Assembly: GCA_009760855.2 (NCBI GenBank)
Contig: WPIO01000213.1
Coordinates: 225,001-289,000, forward strand
Direction of reading: 5' to 3'
Length of the DNA stretch: 64,000 nt
From: Cristatella mucedo
Lineage: Eukaryota; Bryozoa; Phylactolaemata; Cristatellidae
A program made the position numbers and the translations under genes. Below the pieces are notes generated by a model that made no database searches, had not been told where the DNA came from, and saw only the letters and a program-made list of their open reading frames with translations. Below are positions 42,306 through 55,510 of this stretch, one piece after another; within the stretch, counting starts at the first letter, position 1, and each line of letters starts with the position of its first letter.

Positions 42306-44296
42306 TAATGAGGACGCGTTACGTACCGCTAGGGCGACATGACGTGGATGCTTTCCGGTAGAACGTCTCGGGTCCTGCACAGTAATAGTCTCCACTCTGA
42401 ACGAAGAAAGCGTTCAAGAACGAACGAAAGACGCTGTAGTCGCTAGGTATACGCACGTGCAACGAGAAGCCGTACGTTTGAAGCACTCGCCTGTTTAGGT
42501 AAAGTTGCCCCCCCCCGTTTATCGCGGTTATTCAGTTCCAGACTATACTGCTACAAGTGAATTTCCGCAAAGTAGGCTTCTTATTTGCAAAGCTATTATT
42601 TTCATAGTTTGTACATAGAAAACCATTTCATGAACCTTAAGTGCAATATTTAATACTATCAGAGCCCATTGCATATGAAAAAACACCCCTTAATTCGATA
42701 CTACACTGGTATTACCTAATGTACCAGACAAAATAAGACGAAATTAGAGATATTACCCGTAACAAGTATCCTATGATTATTGTTATTATTATTGCAAATT
42801 TCATGACGCACACTCGCCGTTCTTGCACACAACCACTAGAAAATGGTGCAAAATGTTCGGAGAATTGAAGCGAGAAAGATGAGCACATGTACTGCAGAGC
42901 AAAGGAGAGCGAGAGGCTAGTGTTCCTCTGAAGGCACGACTGTAGTAGGAGAGTCTTCAGCTGGTGCAGTGTATGCTAAGCAGTTTCGTCGTCTTCTTCT
43001 TCTGAAGGAGTTGTCCTGTAAGCGTGGGCAGTTGATGGTCTGGGTTCGCAGCTCAAGAACGTCGCGGCACTCATTAACGGACATTATATAATTAATTAAG
43101 ATAACCTTATAGATTAATATAATCAATTATAAATTATAACTAATTAATTATAAATTTCATTAACTTAATTTATATTATATTATATTAAATTACTTAATTT
43201 ATTATACTACTATGTAATATATTATAATACATGTGATTATATTACATTTATATAATTAAATTATATAATATTATATGAAAATTAAAATCAAAATTAAATT
43301 AAATATATTATATAAATATTATAATATATAATAATATATGTAATATATGTGATATAATAGTAATAAATAATAGATAATAATTACAGTAACAAGTTAATAC
43401 AATAATATAAGTAATTAATTAAGTTAATGAAAAATAATCATATAATCTTAATATTGTACTAACTGTACTGAGTAACTGTCTTCTCAAATGCGTGAGGAGC
43501 CATTTGCAGGGTTCCATCGCTCTACGATGTACATTCCGAAACCACAATGCACACATCACTTGCGGGTCTCAATCGCCCACATCGCCTGCCTGTACTTCCT
43601 TAGTAGTTCTAACTACGTACGAGAGCTGCTCAAGTGAAGGGGCAACTTTCTCCACCTGCCACCAAACTCTACCTCGTCCTCACTCGCCAACTGTGTCGTC
43701 TTCACGATATCCGCGTCAGTTAAGGGATCTGCGTCGCCAACTGCACTTACTAGTTATTGGCACAGTCCTTGGTAGCGTTCTCGTACACCACATTTTCTTG
43801 CTAAATACAGTCAGTCCTAGCTTATGAATTTGATAAGGACCGGATAGCTGCAGTCAGTAGAATTTCCATGAGTCGAAAATGGTATATGATGCGTTCTACT
43901 ACAGTAACTTCTGACGGTTTAAGACGTCGTTTCTTCCATATTATTTGTGGCTTTGTAATCCTAGGTATTGCGTGCGGATTTTGAACTTGCTTTAAATCAA
44001 TATTTTGATTTGTATACATTGTTTTTGCGTGACAGTAGCCGAGTTTGTATCTCCTAATGTCCGTAAGTCAAACCACCGTGATTCCGGAGGGGGCTGGCTG
44101 TGTCTGCTTTTCTAGATGCGTGTATCCCCTACATAAGTCCAAGCAAGCGCATCTGCCACCCTTTACACGCACACGCTGTCTCATTGCAGATGTAAAATGC
44201 ATCAACAGCTCCTGCCTTGACATTGGATAAGGACGCCAGTGTCAAGTTAAGTTCGTAGCTATGTTTGGTCTGTACTTTCATAAGTCACTATTATTA
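42306..44296. other. Intergenic with very AT-rich tract, no gene seen
   Basis: 43080-43460 is almost pure A/T (TATAAT, TTAATTA repeats). Open frames on either side are short and lack motifs. Confidence 0.45.
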
Positions 44297-44800
44297 ATGA
44301 TAATAATAATGCACTTGATAAAGCGCCCTCAGAGAACTCAGTCTCTCTCCAGGCGCTTTACATTTGCTGCAAAGGGAAATGCAATTGAATGGTGAGTAAT
44401 ATCATGCTTGATAAGCGAACAAAATGAATAACATGGTTGGGGGACATGCACAGGGTCAGCACGCAAATGTGGTTAGTGGCAGCATGCACAGTGTCAGCAC
44501 GCAAAACACATGAAGGACGAATCACAGGGACCCACTAAATGCTATCCTAAATAGGTGTGTTTTAAAGTTCTTTTTAAATGTGGGTAGGTCGGGGGATGTT
44601 CTGACGCAGGTCGGGAGAGAGTTCCAGGCTTTGAGAGCATACGAACTAAAGGCACGGTCTCCAAATGATTTGAGGTGTGTACGAGGTATTTGTAGACTGT
44701 TGGATTCCGAAAAGCGGGTGGTACGATGCTTGGCCTGATGGGAGAGTATATTTGAGAGATAGGCTGGAGCCATAGAACGAAGGGACAAATGCCTATAGAA
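44297..44800 (-). mobile_element. LINE family A 3' fragment, reverse orientation
   Basis: On the minus strand an open frame (44806-44522) carries the RT C-terminus, RTTRFSESNSLQIPRTHL and AWNSLPTCV, followed by the stem-loop tail and ATT repeat at 44297-44345. Confidence 0.9.
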
Positions 44801-46950
44801 ATGCACTGTTGCAGCTCTCAGCTTAGCCGCGATGGGAGCCCTTGCCTTAGTGGGGTCGACTAGGGCGCCTAGTAGAGACCTAGTAGCTCCTGACTCCCCT
44901 AGTTCAGGCTAGAATGGAGCTGTATGCAAGCGATGTGGTTAGGAGATGGAGCGACTAATGTGTTTGTCTTAGCGGGTTCGACTTGGACACCTAGTGCAGG
45001 CCCGGCTCCTGGTCTACCCAGTAAAGTTAGAATAATAATATTGCACTTGATGAAGCCTGGTGCAGACGTTGCGGTCAGGATGTGCACCTACTAATATGCT
45101 GAAGTAGAAATAGCAGCTGCGCACGCGAGGTCAAGTATTGAGAGGAGAGAGATTATTATGAGACGCCCCGAGAGCTCGGGGCTGCAGCTTCGGTAGTTGA
45201 TGGGAGACTACGCTTCGAGAGCACGAGAGACGAACCTACGGATCCGAACCGACCGGACGGACAGCTAAGTGCAACTTAGACTGCCCAGTTGTGTTCTGTC
45301 GGCTACTCAGTTAGCTGCTCGTATCTTGGGGTATCTTCAGGGTTGGGACAATCGGTAGGGACGCACCCATAGGATAGTTTATTATACGCGGGCTTCGGGA
45401 GTTCGCGCTGTTAACTCCGTCGGTCCGGTGCACGCCCCCTAAAGCGCTTGCGCCGGCGCGTAACCACTACTAGCAGGCCCGCAATAAATTGTTGCTTTCG
45501 GCACCCAGTTTTGGCCGCCTGTGTTTTAACCGCACTGCAGTGCTGCATCACACAGTCCACCGGTAGAGAACTGGGGGACGAGCTTCTCTTCGCGGTTACA
45601 GAAAAACTGAAACCATGTGCCGGAAACAAAATGTGGTACCTTGCTTATCAGTCGTGACTACCAACATGGCCACCGACTTAATAATCACAAATAACTTGAA
45701 CCTTCTGAAGTATGTCTCTGGCTTTGATACGTCAACCAATTTCTGCCTGCGTTCGTTGTCATGCTTCTCAGGCCAGTCATTGAAAAGCGCCTATTACCAC
45801 CGTCAGTTCCTTCCTTTGAAAAGATTAATTTCATGCACTTTTTGGCAAACGCTGCCATTGATGCAAGGCACTGGCCTTCAAATATGAAATATTAAATGCT
45901 GGCACGAATAAGTGACTGCTTGGTATCTTCAGAAATGTTGTCAATGATGTGGATGATGTGGTGACGGTACCCATCTAGAACTTTGTTGCTTCCAGCTTGC
46001 ACGACCTTTTACCTTGCTATGGATTAAATGGAATCGTGTATACTGGAAACGTCATCACAAAAAATTCACTTGGTTCATGTAAAGCATATGATAAGAGCCT
46101 GGAGAGATATGTAAATCTCTTAGTGCGTATCTTATCTATCTAGCAATAACATTATGCTCGACGGACTGAAATGTAAGGATGGCTTAAAGAACAGGCTGTG
46201 AGCTCTCAACATCATGAACGTGAAACGTCATTGGTTGTGTTGAAATAACTGGGCACACTGGAAGTAGGTTTTGGAATGTAAATTCCCTTGACATAAGACA
46301 ATTACAAGTTTGACTTAAGCAGGAAGGTGCAGCAATTGTGCTGATCGCCCCTGACTCATTCTAGGTTCAAGGCCGACAAATGAAAACTTCAAAAACGTCT
46401 GCATGAAATTAAATGAACTGCTGTAAAGCATAGAAAAGGGTCCTGGTCTTTGGACAGTCAGTAAGACATCAGTCCTCGCTTCCTCAAGGAGTGTGACTAG
46501 GACTCCGGTTACGTGTTGCCAGAACTCGATGTACTTGTCTACAAAGTTCCTCCAAGGTTTGATGGACACGCACAGCCTATTCTTTCTTGACTTACACGTT
46601 AATAGTCCGTGGCCGAGATAAGCACAGCACAACGGCGACACCGATTGCTGGCGATATTACAGACAGCACTGTCCATTTTAACACATTCGAATGTTAAGCA
46701 AAGTCAGCCTATGTTATCTGACAGCTTAATTGCACAGAACAGCTCATTAACCGTAAGCCATTTCAGACATGTCTGAATAATCATGCGATAAGAAATGCAG
46801 CTTCTAAAGCCTATAATTAAAACAGCAACGTGAAAGTACGAATTGGTGCACTTTTTAAAAAGAATCTGTAACTGCTTAAGTCAATTTCATTTAATATTTC
46901 TGCAGGAATAAATTAATAATAAATAAATAAACCCTAGCTGATTAAACAGC
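44801..46950. other. Intergenic, no supported gene
   Basis: Two imperfect copies of a segment with GTCGACTAGGGCGCCTAGT / TTCGACTTGGACACCTAGT lie at 44820-45020. Open frames at 45411-45887 and 46315-46641 show no family features. Confidence 0.4.
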
Positions 46951-46959
46951 CTCTTTTTG

Positions 46960-47100
46960 TATAGCGACAGAAGAGCCTTTACGGCTATCACCACCGCTTG
47001 CAGTGGCGATAAAGAATCGCCCACCACAGGAATCGAACCCACGACCTCGGGGCCGAGATCGTAAAAAAAACCGCCTTACCTAGGAATTACACACCTCGGC
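46960..47100 (-). mobile_element. tRNA-derived SINE-like element
   Basis: The minus strand carries a perfect pol III B box, GGTTCGATTCC, about 45 bases after an A-box-like TCCTAGGTAAGGCGG. The body with GTGGTGGGCGATTC follows, and the element ends in GTCGCTATACA like the SINE at 42.2 kb. It is not a good cloverleaf, so it is a SINE rather than a tRNA gene. Confidence 0.6.
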
Positions 47101-48659
47101 ACCATCACTTGCCAATGCCGTTGCCGTTGCTGGTCGTGGAGGTTCCGAAGACAACGCTGGTGCTACAGCAACACCAGCATTAATTGCTTTCTATTTCTCC
47201 TAAAAAGACATAAGCCATGCCATGGTGGATTAAGACTGTAGGCATTTTTATTGTAGGCTGTGGCCTGATTGCACACCATATAAATACAAGACAGACTACA
47301 ACACGTACAGCAGTAGACTAGGATAAAATGCTTGCATATACTCAAAAGCACCATGAAAAGCATTGCAACACAAGCTTCACTGTGTGTGCTACTTTGGAAT
47401 CAATATGTAGCTTACTTTTTTTTAGAAATTGCTTGAACATTGGCTCAAGGTTCGCTGAAGCCGAGAATCTTGCCCCACCATTGACAGACAACTTTCTGAA
47501 GTTGTTTCGGGTTGTGACCGTTTTGTACCTTATCACTATAATGGCATCTATGCCGGCTGCTTCGCACTTGACGACCTACAACATGTCTTATATTTCTACA
47601 AATCAGTTCATTAGTTCTACTTACTGCAATGAAATTACCAGTTTGTGAATTCTTCTTCTTGGCACTTCAAAAGAAGCATGAGCTGGATAATACATAATCG
47701 TGAAATGCCCAGCACACTTATCAGCGTCTGTGTCTTCTAGGGACCGGCTATTTATCATGAAAGTGTGTGTTACGCATGGCTCTTTAAGTATGCTTCTGAA
47801 ATCAAAGCGCACAGCAACCACTATCACAATCATCTTGCAAGCTCCTGTAGTTTTGCTATCACGTAGCCTGGAGTTGACCGAGCGGTCAGCCTCACGAGCT
47901 TCTCTTTCAAAGGCTTCTCTTTGTAGAATCAACCCTAAACAGGTAAACCATTATTTAGCGTACAAAAGCACAATCCCGTGCATACATTGATCATTGGAGC
48001 ACATTCAATGTGGCAAACAGGTGCTCTGCAATACAGTGGTGCAACCATCGATGACATGATATGCTTGTAGAAGTAGGTGCCACTTTAAGTTAGTGACCAC
48101 AAGTTCTGCCCAGCCAACATCGGATGCGGCACTCTGTGCTGCAGCGCTTGCAACTCTTCACAGGCATTTATAGCAGAAGAAATTATCACATCTGCTGAGT
48201 AATATATTGCTGTACAGAATTTCAGACATGACCGCATTTACTACTGTGACCTACACTCTCACTGTGCTAGCACATTTAAAGAGGCCAGAGCAGGAATAAA
48301 TTGACAAAAAGTATCCACACGTCATCAGCATTCAACTAACGGGACTACAAACGCATCTTTCAGTTTTCTTGACGACCGAATGCGCACGTGTTACGTTCAC
48401 TTGTCAAATGCCAATGGAAAAAATAGCTACCTCAATTTGCCACATGTACAGATGCATTCACTTGATTCAAATGGAACTGTAAACTTCCCTATGCAGACCA
48501 TTAAATACATTCCATTCTTCATGATAGCCAGAATATAGGCACCCTGAAAGTTCTTGACAGTATAATCCTCAAACATCTTCTGAATCATCACCAAGAATTC
48601 CTTATTTAACTTATCAGGTGGCCTATGCGAACATTATCTCATTAGTTCAAATAATCATT
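47101..48659. other. Intergenic, no supported gene
   Basis: Open frames of 60-110 codons occur on both strands (47328-47648 +, 47621-47932 -, 47700-47990 +). None has recognisable content and they overlap one another. It could contain an old transposon. Confidence 0.35.
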
Positions 48660-50215
48660 CCCCATGAGTGTTGTAATAATCATGACTGTCGTCCAGTTTC
48701 CCTTCTTTTGTTCTTATCAAAGATTCTTGAAAAAATTGTTGCTAAGCAGCTGGTTGTACATATTGAAAATAATGGAATGTCAGAAACATTTCAATCAGGT
48801 TTCAAGAGGCAGCACTCTACTGAAACTGCTCTCCTCCGTGTTAACAATGACATTCTACATGGCAACGACGACGGGAACGTCACTGCCCTAGCTCTGCTAG
48901 ATCTGTCTGCTGCCTTCGACACCATTGATCACGAGGGTTCTGCTTGAACGACTGAGATCAACGATCGGTCTGGCAGACGAAGCACTGGCGTGGTTTAAAT
49001 CATACTTGTCTGATCGTGTTCAATCCGTGTCGTGTGGGGGTCAGGTCTCAGACATGAGAAGGGTCTCCTGTAGATTCCCTCAAGGGTCTGTACTCGGTCC
49101 CTTGCTGTTCTCCATTTATAAGCAACCTCTGGGAAAAGTGATTAAGGCCCATGGAATAGGATAACACTTCTATGCTGACGATACTCAGTTGTATTTGTCA
49201 TTCAAACCGTCGGAATCTGCTGCAGCCATTGAGAAACTGAATGCTTGCCTTGCCGATATTCAATCCTGGATGTCGTAAAACTTCCAGAAATTAAATGATG
49301 ATAAAACCAAACTGCTGCTCATAGGACACCCTAAGCGTGTGGCTGGATTAAAAGGCTTTGCTGTTCTAATAGGTGATGCTATTGGGTGACCTTGACCACG
49401 TGCTCGTAATTTAGGTGTCGTGTTCGACAGCTGCCTCAATTTTAAAAGCTTCATTCAGAAGACTGCCTCTACAGCTAGCCATCACATCCGATCCCTATCC
49501 AAGATTAGGAGCTCTCTCCCACAGTGGCTTGTAAAAAATTTAACTATATTTTTAGTTCTGTCTCGGCTTAATTGTTGTAATTTCAATTTGGCTGGGCTGC
49601 CAAAGAAAGCTATTATGCCACTACAGCGGACTGTGAATATGGCTGCAAGGCTGGTCTGCAAGTCCCAGCGGTTTGAGCACGTGTCTCCTTTGCTGAAAGA
49701 GCTAGGATGTTTGCCGGTTGAGCAAAGGATACAGAGCAAAGTTCTTACGCTGACCCACAAGGCCCGCCACGGCTTGGCTCCTTCGTACCTAGCTGAACTG
49801 CTGCATCAGTTTCAGCCTGCTCGTGCCCTGAGGTCCTGTGTGGACAATAAATTAGCTGTCCCATTCCTCCGCTTAAAGACAGTTGGCGACAGAAGCTTTA
49901 GCTCTGCAAGTCGTAGACTGTGGAACTAGCTTCCACAATTCTTGCCCAACGACAGCTACTCTCCTACTGCCGACTATGGCACATCTTTTTCAGCGGTCCT
50001 GAGCTGCTACTTCCATGCTACTCACTACCTCAATTGCTCTCCTGACTCTGCTATGCTTCCCACTTTCTCTTTGTTGCGTGAGACGAAGTCTGTTGGCTAC
50101 CGAATGCGTACCGAAAGCCGCTTAGGCTATGAGTTCGCTATACAAAACTCTCCTGCGTAACACCCACATGGTCTTTATGACTTTATGGAATTATGGACGG
50201 AGATATATTACATCG
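48660..50215 (+). mobile_element. LINE family B, longest copy (RT core to 3' end)
   Basis: RT motifs in order: CRPVSLLLFLSKILEKIV, QHSTETALLRVNNDIL, LALLDLSAAFDTIDH, PQGSVLGPLLFSIYK, then the YADD region in another frame near 49170 (HFYADDTQLYLS), KLNDDKTKLL, and the C-terminal AARLVCKSQRFEHVSPLLKE. The family B tail ends with GACGGAGATATATTACAT. At least three frame breaks (near 48945, 49163 and 49390). The 5' end is missing. Confidence 0.9.
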
Positions 50216-50229
50216 CATGACATTAAGTC

Positions 50230-50470
50230 ATAATATATGTAATGTATCTCCGTCTGTAACTCCACAAAGTCATAAAGACCATGTGGGTGTTACGCAGGAG
50301 AGTTTTGTATAGCGAACTCATAGCCTAAGCGGCTTTCGGTACGCATTCGGTAGCCAACAGACTTGGTCTCACGCAACAAAGAGAAAGTGGGAAGCATAGC
50401 AGAGTCAGGAAAGCAGTTGAGGTAGTGAGTAGCATGGAAGTAGCAGCTCAGGACCGCTGAAAAGGATGAG
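50230..50470 (-). mobile_element. LINE family B 3' end, reverse orientation (tail-to-tail with the previous copy)
   Basis: Near-exact reverse complement of 49985-50215, from TGTAATGTATCTCCGTC to CAGGACCGCTGAAAA. Together they form a palindrome of about 480 bases with a 20-base centre. Confidence 0.9.
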
Positions 50471-53400
50471 AGATAGTCATACCTGGTAATTTCACCTTCT
50501 TAACCATATCTCATGCGACACGCTTAATTCCTTTTCAGCCTGCATCGACGGCATTTGCATCGGAATTGCAATTACCTCTTTTAGCTAAATGATGATACTG
50601 TCTACCGATTAGTTATGAACCAGCTTAGTGACGCATGCATTCCGTTAGTCATCATCCTCAACTTCATTTTATCAACAATCACTTCTGTGACTTCAGCCGT
50701 AATGCAGGCTGGCTATTCCCGTAACATTTGTTTCGCAATGAGCACATTTCTCCCACATTCAAGCAAGCCTACTTTCAGCTGAGCGTAACCAAAATCACAG
50801 CCTGCTAACGCAAGAGAACGACAAACAAACTAGTTTACGCATGTGTTAAATCACGTCGATATGACGACAATTCCAGACTGCTACCCCTTATAATTTCGCC
50901 TGCACCTGTACCTGGTCGTCTGGTCTGCCGTCAATGCCAATGTTAAGTCATTTACAGCAGTCTGAGACTCACTGGCTACTTATCGAGCGTCGAATATATT
51001 TTCAACGTCCACCGACGAAAAATGTCAATGTCGTCTGTGTCGCAAGTCACTTCAGCATGGAGGCTTAAGCGTTCGACCATATTGCCCTCCCACTGTGCTC
51101 CCGCACCGCACCTATTTACTCCTCAGTATAAATTCCTCTTACGTTCCATGGATTGTTGAAATCCTCATGTAATAACGCTGACAGATTGGATGCAAACATA
51201 AGCGGCAACTCCCTACCAGCCGCTGTACTCACCTCAACCTGTCTTCTTTTGTTGCTGCGCGATTTGCATGGTTAGCTGTGCGTTATTCAGTGCAATAACT
51301 AGTCGATTTCATATAATCCAAATGTCGTGTCAGCACCTTCGTGTTAACTTTAGCACACTGACCCATAGAAGCTTGATACTTAATGCATGTCAATAATCCT
51401 CGTTTTTTGATTCACCGGTCTATACGAACGACATTTTCGAATTATATTATCTGGGACGGCAGTGCACCCTTCATAAGGCACTATGGTTAGGTAAGGGGTT
51501 TGACTAATTAATGGAATCGTGATCGCATACACAGCACAAAAACTCAATGATCACACGTGTTTCTAATGAAGGCCACAGCTTAACATGCATACAATCGATC
51601 ACGACGGCTGCTAAGTGATAGATCTTCATCTCCTGTTAAGCTAGCGATACTACCGATTACGGCTGGCTACTTTACCGTAATCACTTTTGAAGCATCTGGT
51701 TCACTTAGTCCTACAATTAAAAGAGCATATTTATAATTATGCTTGCATACAAAACCACAACCTTAATGGCTACAGCACGTGTGGTTTTTCTTTCCAGTCT
51801 TTGAATTATGCCTAATTAAATTAAATTAATTGAATTAAACCCCAACAGTTCGGCATAGCACTGCTTATGGCAACTACAATGCCAACAAGCTACCGTACAC
51901 CACAAATAGTTAAGCCCTAAACGTATTTGTCACGTATTAAACATGGTTTGGGATACTCAAACACGTCAACTATAATATAATTCGCGTTTTTGTCTTAAGA
52001 GCTACAGACTTTTGTATTGTTATAAGACATTTCGGCCACAGCCAAAGAACTAGTTGTTATACTAGATGTATACTGCTTTGGATGCACATTTTACTATGCT
52101 TGCCATCGAAAGTTAATTCCTAACTACCTGCAGTCCCTCTTTAATTCCTACATCGTACACGGCTAAAGATTAGTACAAGCGAATGCTATTTGGTGGACCT
52201 TCTTCCTTCCCTATTCAGTTCTTGTTCAGCTAAGCCGATGAACACGTGAGTCTGTGTGATTTTATGATCAACAGTTTCTAACAGCAATTACAGATAAAAA
52301 ATATGATACAACCAAGGACATTAATACTCCACTATTATTATCTAGGATATAAGTACTTAGATCAATAAATTCTCATTAGCCACAATACAGCCCCTAGCGA
52401 CACTAAACTCACGGATGAGAATCTTAGAGCAGGGCTGTGAAGTCGCTCTCAAACTAACGGCTCACAAGGACGCTTGTAATTCATTTTTGATGAAAGCTGG
52501 AACCTTACAACTTTTTATAATGTTATAACCTTCTGCACATATGAAAATGGTTTAGCCAACTTCTAGCGATAACACTACTTGGCACTGACAAGTCTAACCA
52601 TTCTAATCACGATGAGACGAAATTCAAGACACGTAATTTGTGGCAATGCGGACAGCTACAGCTTATTTTAAGCAGCAGGAGTAATAACGCCTAAACATCC
52701 ATTGGTACAGCGGGACACAATTCACCTCTCAGCATGCTGTTGTGACCGCGAAGCCATTACTGGATCCGGTAGCCGAACAATGCGTGCCACGTGCAAAGAC
52801 CTACGATACTTGCAATACAGCGAACACAGCGAACACAGCGAACACAGCACTCGATATTCCGCTCGCAGCGCTTGCAGCAACAACACAATACATAAAGCGT
52901 AAACACTGGACTACGTGTAATGCTCCATACAGCAAGCGACTTCCAACTGACCCTGGGGCTGGCGCTCCAGCGCTAGGCTTCACCGACCAACAGACAGTTG
53001 CTCAAAGAGAAAGCGACTGCGGTCAGGCTGATTCCTCATATAGTAGCCAGGTCAGGACATCGTGCAACAATCTCGTTCGTACATAGTCGCAAATCATGCT
53101 GCTGATAAGCACTGGTCTAGAGCGGCTATTTCAATAGCGGCTCGGATATAATTTAGCTGCCTAGCTCATGATTCGCAATCCAGTTTCAGCCGTCAAGATC
53201 AGCGTCCATAATCACGGGGCTTTGCCATGGCTCTTCTGCCTACCCATTTAAAGCGAGAGATTCCGACATACGTGGGTATATTTACATAACCCCAACACAT
53301 GCAGTATGTAAACAATTGACCAACCTTCTCGTAAGTCCATAACGAACTCACTCTGGTCTCCACTTGATGCCATTTTGCAATGGTATTCAGCCGATTCCTG

Positions 53401-53537
53401 GATTTTGAGGCCTGCTTCTATGTGCTTCTTAAAATAACTAATTACCTTTACAAGTACGTAATATGACTTATAAATGTAAAATAGTTTAATGAATTAACCT
53501 TTTGATAAGTATATCGGTCGAAGATGCACGTTGTTTT
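50471..53537. other. Intergenic, no gene seen
   Basis: About 3 kb of mixed composition without coding frames of note. A short tandem AACACAGCG repeat at 52820-52850 is present. No LINE or SINE parts recognised. Confidence 0.45.
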
Positions 53538-53560
53538 GCTATGGGCATAGTGCCCATAGC
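53538..53560. repeat. Perfect 10-bp hairpin, 3-base loop
   Basis: GCTATGGGCA - TAG - TGCCCATAGC. Isolated; no run of T follows. Confidence 0.8.
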
Positions 53561-53589
53561 AGGACGGCGTTTTAGCTATCTGAAGAGAT

Positions 53590-54560
53590 AGTGTGGGCGT
53601 GTCATCGCCATCACATGGTTCCGCCCCCGCCCCGCCGACGTTCCGTTCGCCGAACGGGAACTCGCCTTGCCGGCACGTGACGCGTTCCTTGCCGAGCAAT
53701 TCACTCTCTGCCTGTGCGTCAGCCTCTACACACGCTATCCACTCTCTTCTCTCTCTTAACACCTCGTGCTCCGGACCAGCGCGCACGACGGCTGCTAGAT
53801 CGTATAATACAGCCGTCATCGACAACGCCACGACTCGCTTGTGGGGGCTTCGCTCTCCGTCGCCCTGCCATGGAGCGCCCGCGAGCCCCTGTGGCAGCAC
53901 CTTATCTCCCTAGTGCAAATAATCTCAAAGGTTAATCGGCAGTGCTGCCTCCTAGATCAGCGGCTGCAGAGACAGTCTCGGCTTGAGCTGACTCATCAAA
54001 GACGGGGCGCGGCGGCGGAGGCGGCGCCGAGTCTTTGACTGCGAGGCGTCTTAGACGGCGCAGCGTCTTTGGCCTCGGGCCGGACGTGTGAGCGTATGAG
54101 CACCACTACCAGGTAAGCTGAGCGTTCCCGTGCAAGCTTCTGCAGTGGCAGCCGAAGTGGCAATCTCGCCGCGGCGGCTCCTCATCTCGCGACCTCGTCG
54201 GCTCGTCGGCTGGCGTTTCTAAGGCTGCAGTCGCCGCTCGCGCCGCCAGCTGGGGCGAGCCGGGCGTCCTCGGTCCTTGCAGCCGGGTTCCGTCGCCCCC
54301 CGTCGCCCCGTCGCCACATTGGCCGAACGGCTCGAAACGCCGCACCGGGGCGTCTGACGGCGTCTCACGCCCCGGTGCGGCCAGGCGCCGTCAGACGTTC
54401 CGACAAGCGAAGGGTCAGCCGCCGCCAGGCGTCAGCCGCCGCCGCCAGGTGAACGAACGGCATCGCGACAGGGCAGGAAGTGCCGCAACGAGAATGCACG
54501 CGGCACTTCCGGCCTGTCTCGCTCTCACTTAGAGCCGTAAGGTTCAGGGGCCGGAGGTGT
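53590..54560. promoter_or_regulatory. GC/CpG-rich island with nested hairpins, function unknown
   Basis: Abrupt CpG-dense block with GCCGCC repeats. At 54339-54381 GCCGCACCGGGGCGT is followed by its exact complement, and CGTCTGACGGCG at 54351 is again complementary to 54387-54398. Overlapping frames on both strands look spurious. Possibly a promoter or first exon of an unidentified gene, or part of a transposon. Confidence 0.35.
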
Positions 54561-54662
54561 GGTGGAGTCGCTAGCGATTACTTGCTCAACGATATAGCGA
54601 AATAATCTAATCTAATAATAATCTAATAAATAAATAATATATAAATAATAAATAAATTTAGT

Positions 54663-54715
54663 TTAAGTAAAATCATGCTTGAAAAACAAACAAAATGAAT
54701 AACATGGTTGATGAG
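54663..54715 (-). mobile_element. LINE family A 3'-UTR scrap, reverse orientation
   Basis: AAGTAAAATCATGCTTGAAA then CAAAATGAATAACATGGTTG matches, reversed, the sequence upstream of the family A stem-loop. Confidence 0.7.
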
Positions 54716-55424
54716 TGATAGAACGTATTCATCTATGGATACGGGGTGGCTTGAGTGGTGCTGGTGCGAGCGAGTTGAATTTCAATTAAAGGAATTGGTT
54801 CCTTGATATAAACTAAATACATAAAATACGTCCGATTCAGCACAAGGTTTCCGCGGGGCAGTGCATGTGTGTGAGAATGTTTCTTCTGGTTCTGCTACTT
54901 ACGGTAATGCCTGTTGTGGGCAGACTGTTACTCTATCTAGGATTTTGGATAGTGTGAAAGTTTCTGGCAAGTTAATAGTTAATATAGATGGCAATCGCTA
55001 TACACTTAGTTTATATGGGCTTATATGCTGTGGTGGCTATCGGATAGGTTATTATGGAAAAGAGTTTTCACTCACTGGTCAGGATTGCATTTACCGGCGG
55101 GAGTGAGAGGAGCTTTTCAGTTACGAATACTACTAATATTATTAACCGCATTACAAGTTAATTAATTTATTATTCCTAATTATACTAAACTAAGCTACAT
55201 GCTTACTAAATAGTTTATTAACGAGCTTAATAATTATTATTAAGTGCATTTAATTATTGGATGAATGAGTTGATGTATTGTTAGTATCTGACAAGCGAAG
55301 TCTTAGTCGTCTTAGTCGTTTGAATTATCAATTAGCTACCTTTTCATTTTTACTTAGAAAACGGAAGCATTTTATTTCGACTGAGATGAAACTATTCAAG
55401 ATGCTGCCTACCGTGTACATGTGA
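54716..55424. other. Intergenic, no supported gene
   Basis: An 81-codon frame at 54861-55106 (+) with several Cys residues has no recognisable features; I do not call it. Confidence 0.3.
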
Positions 55425-55510
55425 TGTAACGTAATGTATCTCCATCTGTAACTCCTCAAATTCATAAAGACCACGTGGGTGTTTACCCAGGAGAGTTTTT
55501 TTCGATACCA
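55425..55510 (-). mobile_element. LINE family B tail fragment, reverse orientation
   Basis: AATGTATCTCCATCTGTAAC, TCATAAAGACCACGTGGGTG and CAGGAGAGTTTT match the reversed family B end. Confidence 0.8.

Noticed and set aside
52815-52855. Short regular repeats resembling a CRISPR array
   Set aside because: It is a direct AACACAGCG tandem without spacers, in animal DNA.
53448-53913. 150-codon minus-strand and 106-codon plus-strand frames
   Set aside because: They overlap each other, show no motif and lie at the edge of a CpG-rich block.
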